Shown: in pieces, positions 13,228 to 14,837 of the stretch | How positions within the stretch are numbered: the first letter of the stretch is position 1 | Layout: each line of letters begins with the position of its first letter | Source of the DNA: RGIG3009 sp045541305 | Lineage (GTDB): Bacteria; Bacillota; Clostridia; Oscillospirales; Acutalibacteraceae | NCBI GenBank assembly: GCA_045541305.1 | Contig: JAZQIV010000151.1 | Span: forward strand, 1-14,837 | Length of the DNA: 14,837 nt | Direction of reading: 5' to 3' | Notes under the pieces: generated by a model | Told to the model about the DNA's origin: nothing | The model's database searches: none | What the model saw: the letters and a program-made list of their open reading frames with translations, nothing else | Program-made: the position numbers and the translations under genes

Positions 13228-13746
13228 AAATTCCGCGGGATTTTCGCGGATATACGCGGCGCAGAGCGCGAGCGGCTGCTCTTGCTCGATGGCCGCGCGC
13301 AGCGCATCATCGGATGCGGGGGCTTCCAGCGCCGCTTGCAAGGCCTGCTCGCAGGCTGTGGCGCCGATCAAGGAAAAGCCATCCACCGCCAATTCGCAAA
13401 AGCCCTTGCTTTGCGAACGGAGCACGTTAGCGAGGGGTGCTTCGCGCAGTTCGTTGCACACCACCCACACGCTGTACGCGGCGATTTGACCGTGTGATAA
13501 AGTGGGCAGCAGGGCGTATATGTCGGGACGACGGCGATCGGTGCGGGAGAGGATGTCCCATGCGAACGCACGCACCAAATTGTCATCGGACAACGATTGA
13601 ACATCATGTTCGGTGAGCGATTTTGCGAGAGGGGCTTCGTCACCGCGCTTATTCATGCGGTGCAGGGCGATAGCGATGGCGATCGCCGCCAGAATTGTAA
13701 CAAGGGTGCCGGTATCGAGACCGGGAATGAGGGACAGCGTGAGCAT
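13222..13746 (-). CDS. Membrane-anchored DUF4375 (DMP19)-like protein
   Basis: The 174-residue protein has an N-terminal membrane segment (about 10-30, LDTGTLVTILAAIAIAIAL) and then a helical domain. Its core 'YSVWVVCNELREAPLANVLRSQSKGFCELAVDGFSLIGATACEQALQAAL' (91-140) plus the end 'AAYIRENPAEFL' fits the DUF4375/DMP19 pattern (a glutamine or asparagine-rich start, a yf.n..g....a...l..iGa block, then a helix before the tail). DMP19 of Neisseria is reported as a DNA-mimic protein, but most DUF4375 proteins have no known role, and a membrane anchor makes DNA mimicry doubtful here. It starts 2 nt after the rsmI stop with a strong AAGGAGGG inside the end of rsmI, so it is probably cotranscribed with rsmI. 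Confidence 0.65.
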   Translation of the reverse strand: MLTLSLIPGLDTGTLVTILAAIAIAIALHRMNKRGDEAPLAKSLTEHDVQSLSDDNLVRAFAWDILSRTDRRRPDIYALLPTLSHGQIAAYSVWVVCNELREAPLANVLRSQSKGFCELAVDGFSLIGATACEQALQAALEAPASDDALRAAIEQEQPLALCAAYIRENPAEFL

Positions 13747-13748
13747 AA

Positions 13749-14579
13749 TCAGCCCTCCTTTGTGAGCAGGCGATAGATATCGCCTTTTTTGACACCGGTT
13801 TGTGCCGCCGCTTTGCGGGCGGCATCCGATGCGGACAAGCCTTCCTGCACGAGAGAGCGCGCCAATGCGGCGGCTTCTTCGGGGGTGGCGGGAGTTTCGG
13901 CAACGGGTGCGGCGCCCTCCACCACGATCACAAATTCACCGCGCGGAGCGGTTTCTTCATACCGTGCGACCGCTTGCTTGAGGGAGGTGCGCACGGTTTC
14001 TTCATGCAGCTTGGTGATTTCGCGCACCAGCGCCACGCGACGGTCACCGAACGCTGCCAGCATGTCGGTGAGGGTGGCGAGCAGTTTGTGCGGGGCTTCA
14101 TAAAACACCATGGTGCGCTGCTCGGCTCGGAGTGCGTCCAATTGACCGCGGCGGTCGCGCTTGTTGGCGGATAAAAAGCCCTCAAACGTGAAACGCGCGG
14201 TGGGAAGCCCCGAAACGGCGAGCGCCGCGATGCCGGCACTGGGGCCGGGAATGACGGTGACGGGAATACCGCGATCGTGACACAGCGCGACCAGGTCCTC
14301 GCCGGGGTCCGAGATGGCGGGCATGCCCGCATCCGTGACCAAAACAGCGTTTTCGCCGTCCTCTAATTTGCGGCAGATCTGCTCGCCGCGTTCACGCTTA
14401 TTGTGTTCAAAATAACTGATGAGAGGTTTGCGGATGCCGAAGTGGTTGAGTAGGTTGAGCGACACACGCGTATCCTCCGCCGCGATGAAATCGCAGGCTT
14501 CGAGCGCTTCGAGCGCGCGGGGGGACATATCCGACAGGTTGCCGATGGGGGTGCCGACCAACGTGAGAGTTCCGGGCAT
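13749..14579 (-). CDS. rsmI: 16S rRNA (cytidine-1402-2'-O)-methyltransferase
   Basis: RsmI adds the 2'-O-methyl group of m4Cm1402 in the ribosomal P site, using SAM. The 276-residue product has the usual length and motifs: LVGTPIGNLSD (7-17), the AEDTR (34-38) of the family, VTDAGMPAISDPG (81-93), VIPGPSA (109-115), FEGFLS (132-137) and YEAPHK (160-165), followed by 'REITKLHEE' and the small C-terminal helical domain ending ALARSLVQEGLSASDAARKAA. The start at 14579 (MPGTLTLVGTPIGN) is conserved; its ribosome binding site is weak (GTAGGTGAT). It lies 6 nt after a TrmN6/YabB-like gene, matching the yabB-yabC neighbourhood of Bacillus. The DUF4375-like gene follows at once. Confidence 0.96.
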   Translation of the reverse strand: MPGTLTLVGTPIGNLSDMSPRALEALEACDFIAAEDTRVSLNLLNHFGIRKPLISYFEHNKRERGEQICRKLEDGENAVLVTDAGMPAISDPGEDLVALCHDRGIPVTVIPGPSAGIAALAVSGLPTARFTFEGFLSANKRDRRGQLDALRAEQRTMVFYEAPHKLLATLTDMLAAFGDRRVALVREITKLHEETVRTSLKQAVARYEETAPRGEFVIVVEGAAPVAETPATPEEAAALARSLVQEGLSASDAARKAAAQTGVKKGDIYRLLTKEG

Positions 14580-14585
14580 TCCGGA

Positions 14586-14837
14586 TCACCTACTTTCGAG
14601 AATGTGTGGAGGTAAGACCGCAAGCGAATGGCGGCCGCCTTTGATGGCTTCGCACAGCAGCAAAAAGGGGGCTTTATCGGCGCGGGCGTGAACCAACTGC
14701 AGACGGGCGGGTGCGAAGCCGCCATCCTGCAACACGCGCAGTATATCGGCCAGCCGTTCGGGACGGTGGCACAGGCAAAACCGCCCGCCGTTTTTGAGCA
14801 AACGGTACGCAGCGGCGGTAACATCGGGTAACGTGGT
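14586..14837 (-). CDS. TrmN6/YabB-type tRNA1(Val) A37 N6-methyltransferase, C-terminal part, cut by window edge
   Basis: The visible 83 codons are the C-terminal part of a SAM-dependent methyltransferase. The sequence 'AAYRLLKNGGRFCLCHRPERLADIL' is followed by 'LQLVHARADKAPFLLLCEAIKGG' and 'LAVLPPHI', the typical end of YfiC/TrmN6 and YabB proteins (LK-GGR-CLVHRPERL, then VHP-----P-LVL-EA-KGG). The full protein is normally about 245 residues; the N-terminal SAM site and catalytic NPPY lie beyond the right edge. The stop is 6 nt before the rsmI start, so the two are one operon. The substrate is assigned by family only. Confidence 0.85.
   Translation of the reverse strand, partial: TTLPDVTAAAYRLLKNGGRFCLCHRPERLADILRVLQDGGFAPARLQLVHARADKAPFLLLCEAIKGGRHSLAVLPPHILESR

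Noticed and set aside
1..14837. Prophage, CRISPR, toxin-antitoxin, restriction, tRNA or rRNA features
   Set aside because: No repeat array, integrase, transposase, cloverleaf or rRNA sequence was found on either strand.

Overview
The window reads as chromosomal backbone of a GC-rich Firmicute, most likely a clostridium of the Oscillospiraceae/Ruminococcaceae type. This is inferred from strong AGGAGG ribosome binding sites, sigma-A style promoters, the rpsO-pnp pair, the yabB-like/rsmI pair, an ECF sigma factor whose partner has the 'IDD-LIEEA' type N-terminus, and a clostridial-looking GldG/DUF4340 ABC operon. I see no mobile element, prophage, CRISPR array, tRNA or rRNA. The genus cannot be fixed from the sequence alone.

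Layout. 1-1620 (minus): rpsO with its promoter and leader, then a hairpin-rich spacer, then the 5' two-fifths or so of pnp, which runs off the left edge. 1707-3460 (plus): two overlapping genes for bacterial PH-domain membrane proteins (YdbS/YdbT type), closed by a perfect 15-bp bidirectional terminator. 3500-8379 (minus): a four-gene ABC operon in the order ATPase, ABC-2 permease, GldG-like protein, DUF4340-like protein, with ATGA overlaps at two of the three junctions. 8405-8494: a divergent promoter region. 8521-10092 (plus): ribF fused in frame to a HAD phosphatase domain. 10131-11641 (minus): an ECF sigma factor and its probable membrane anti-sigma factor. 11786-12253 (minus): a YfcE-type phosphodiesterase. 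12298-13227 (plus): three overlapping small genes of unknown function. 13222-14837 (minus): the 3' end of a TrmN6/YabB-type methyltransferase, then rsmI, then a membrane-anchored DUF4375-like protein.

How the genes fit together. RpsO, PNPase, RsmI and the TrmN6-like enzyme are translation and RNA-metabolism housekeeping. The PH-domain pair, the ABC operon and the sigma/anti-sigma pair are envelope-facing. RibF makes FMN and FAD. Most transcription units are separated by compact hairpin terminators or share short divergent spacers, so the region is densely packed.

The observations most worth a second look are the single-polypeptide RibF-HAD fusion (it resembles in content, but not in domain order, the plant FMN hydrolase/riboflavin kinase), the branched palindromic leader of pnp, and the small three-gene cassette at 12298-13227. 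I did not find an obvious new defence or mobile system.
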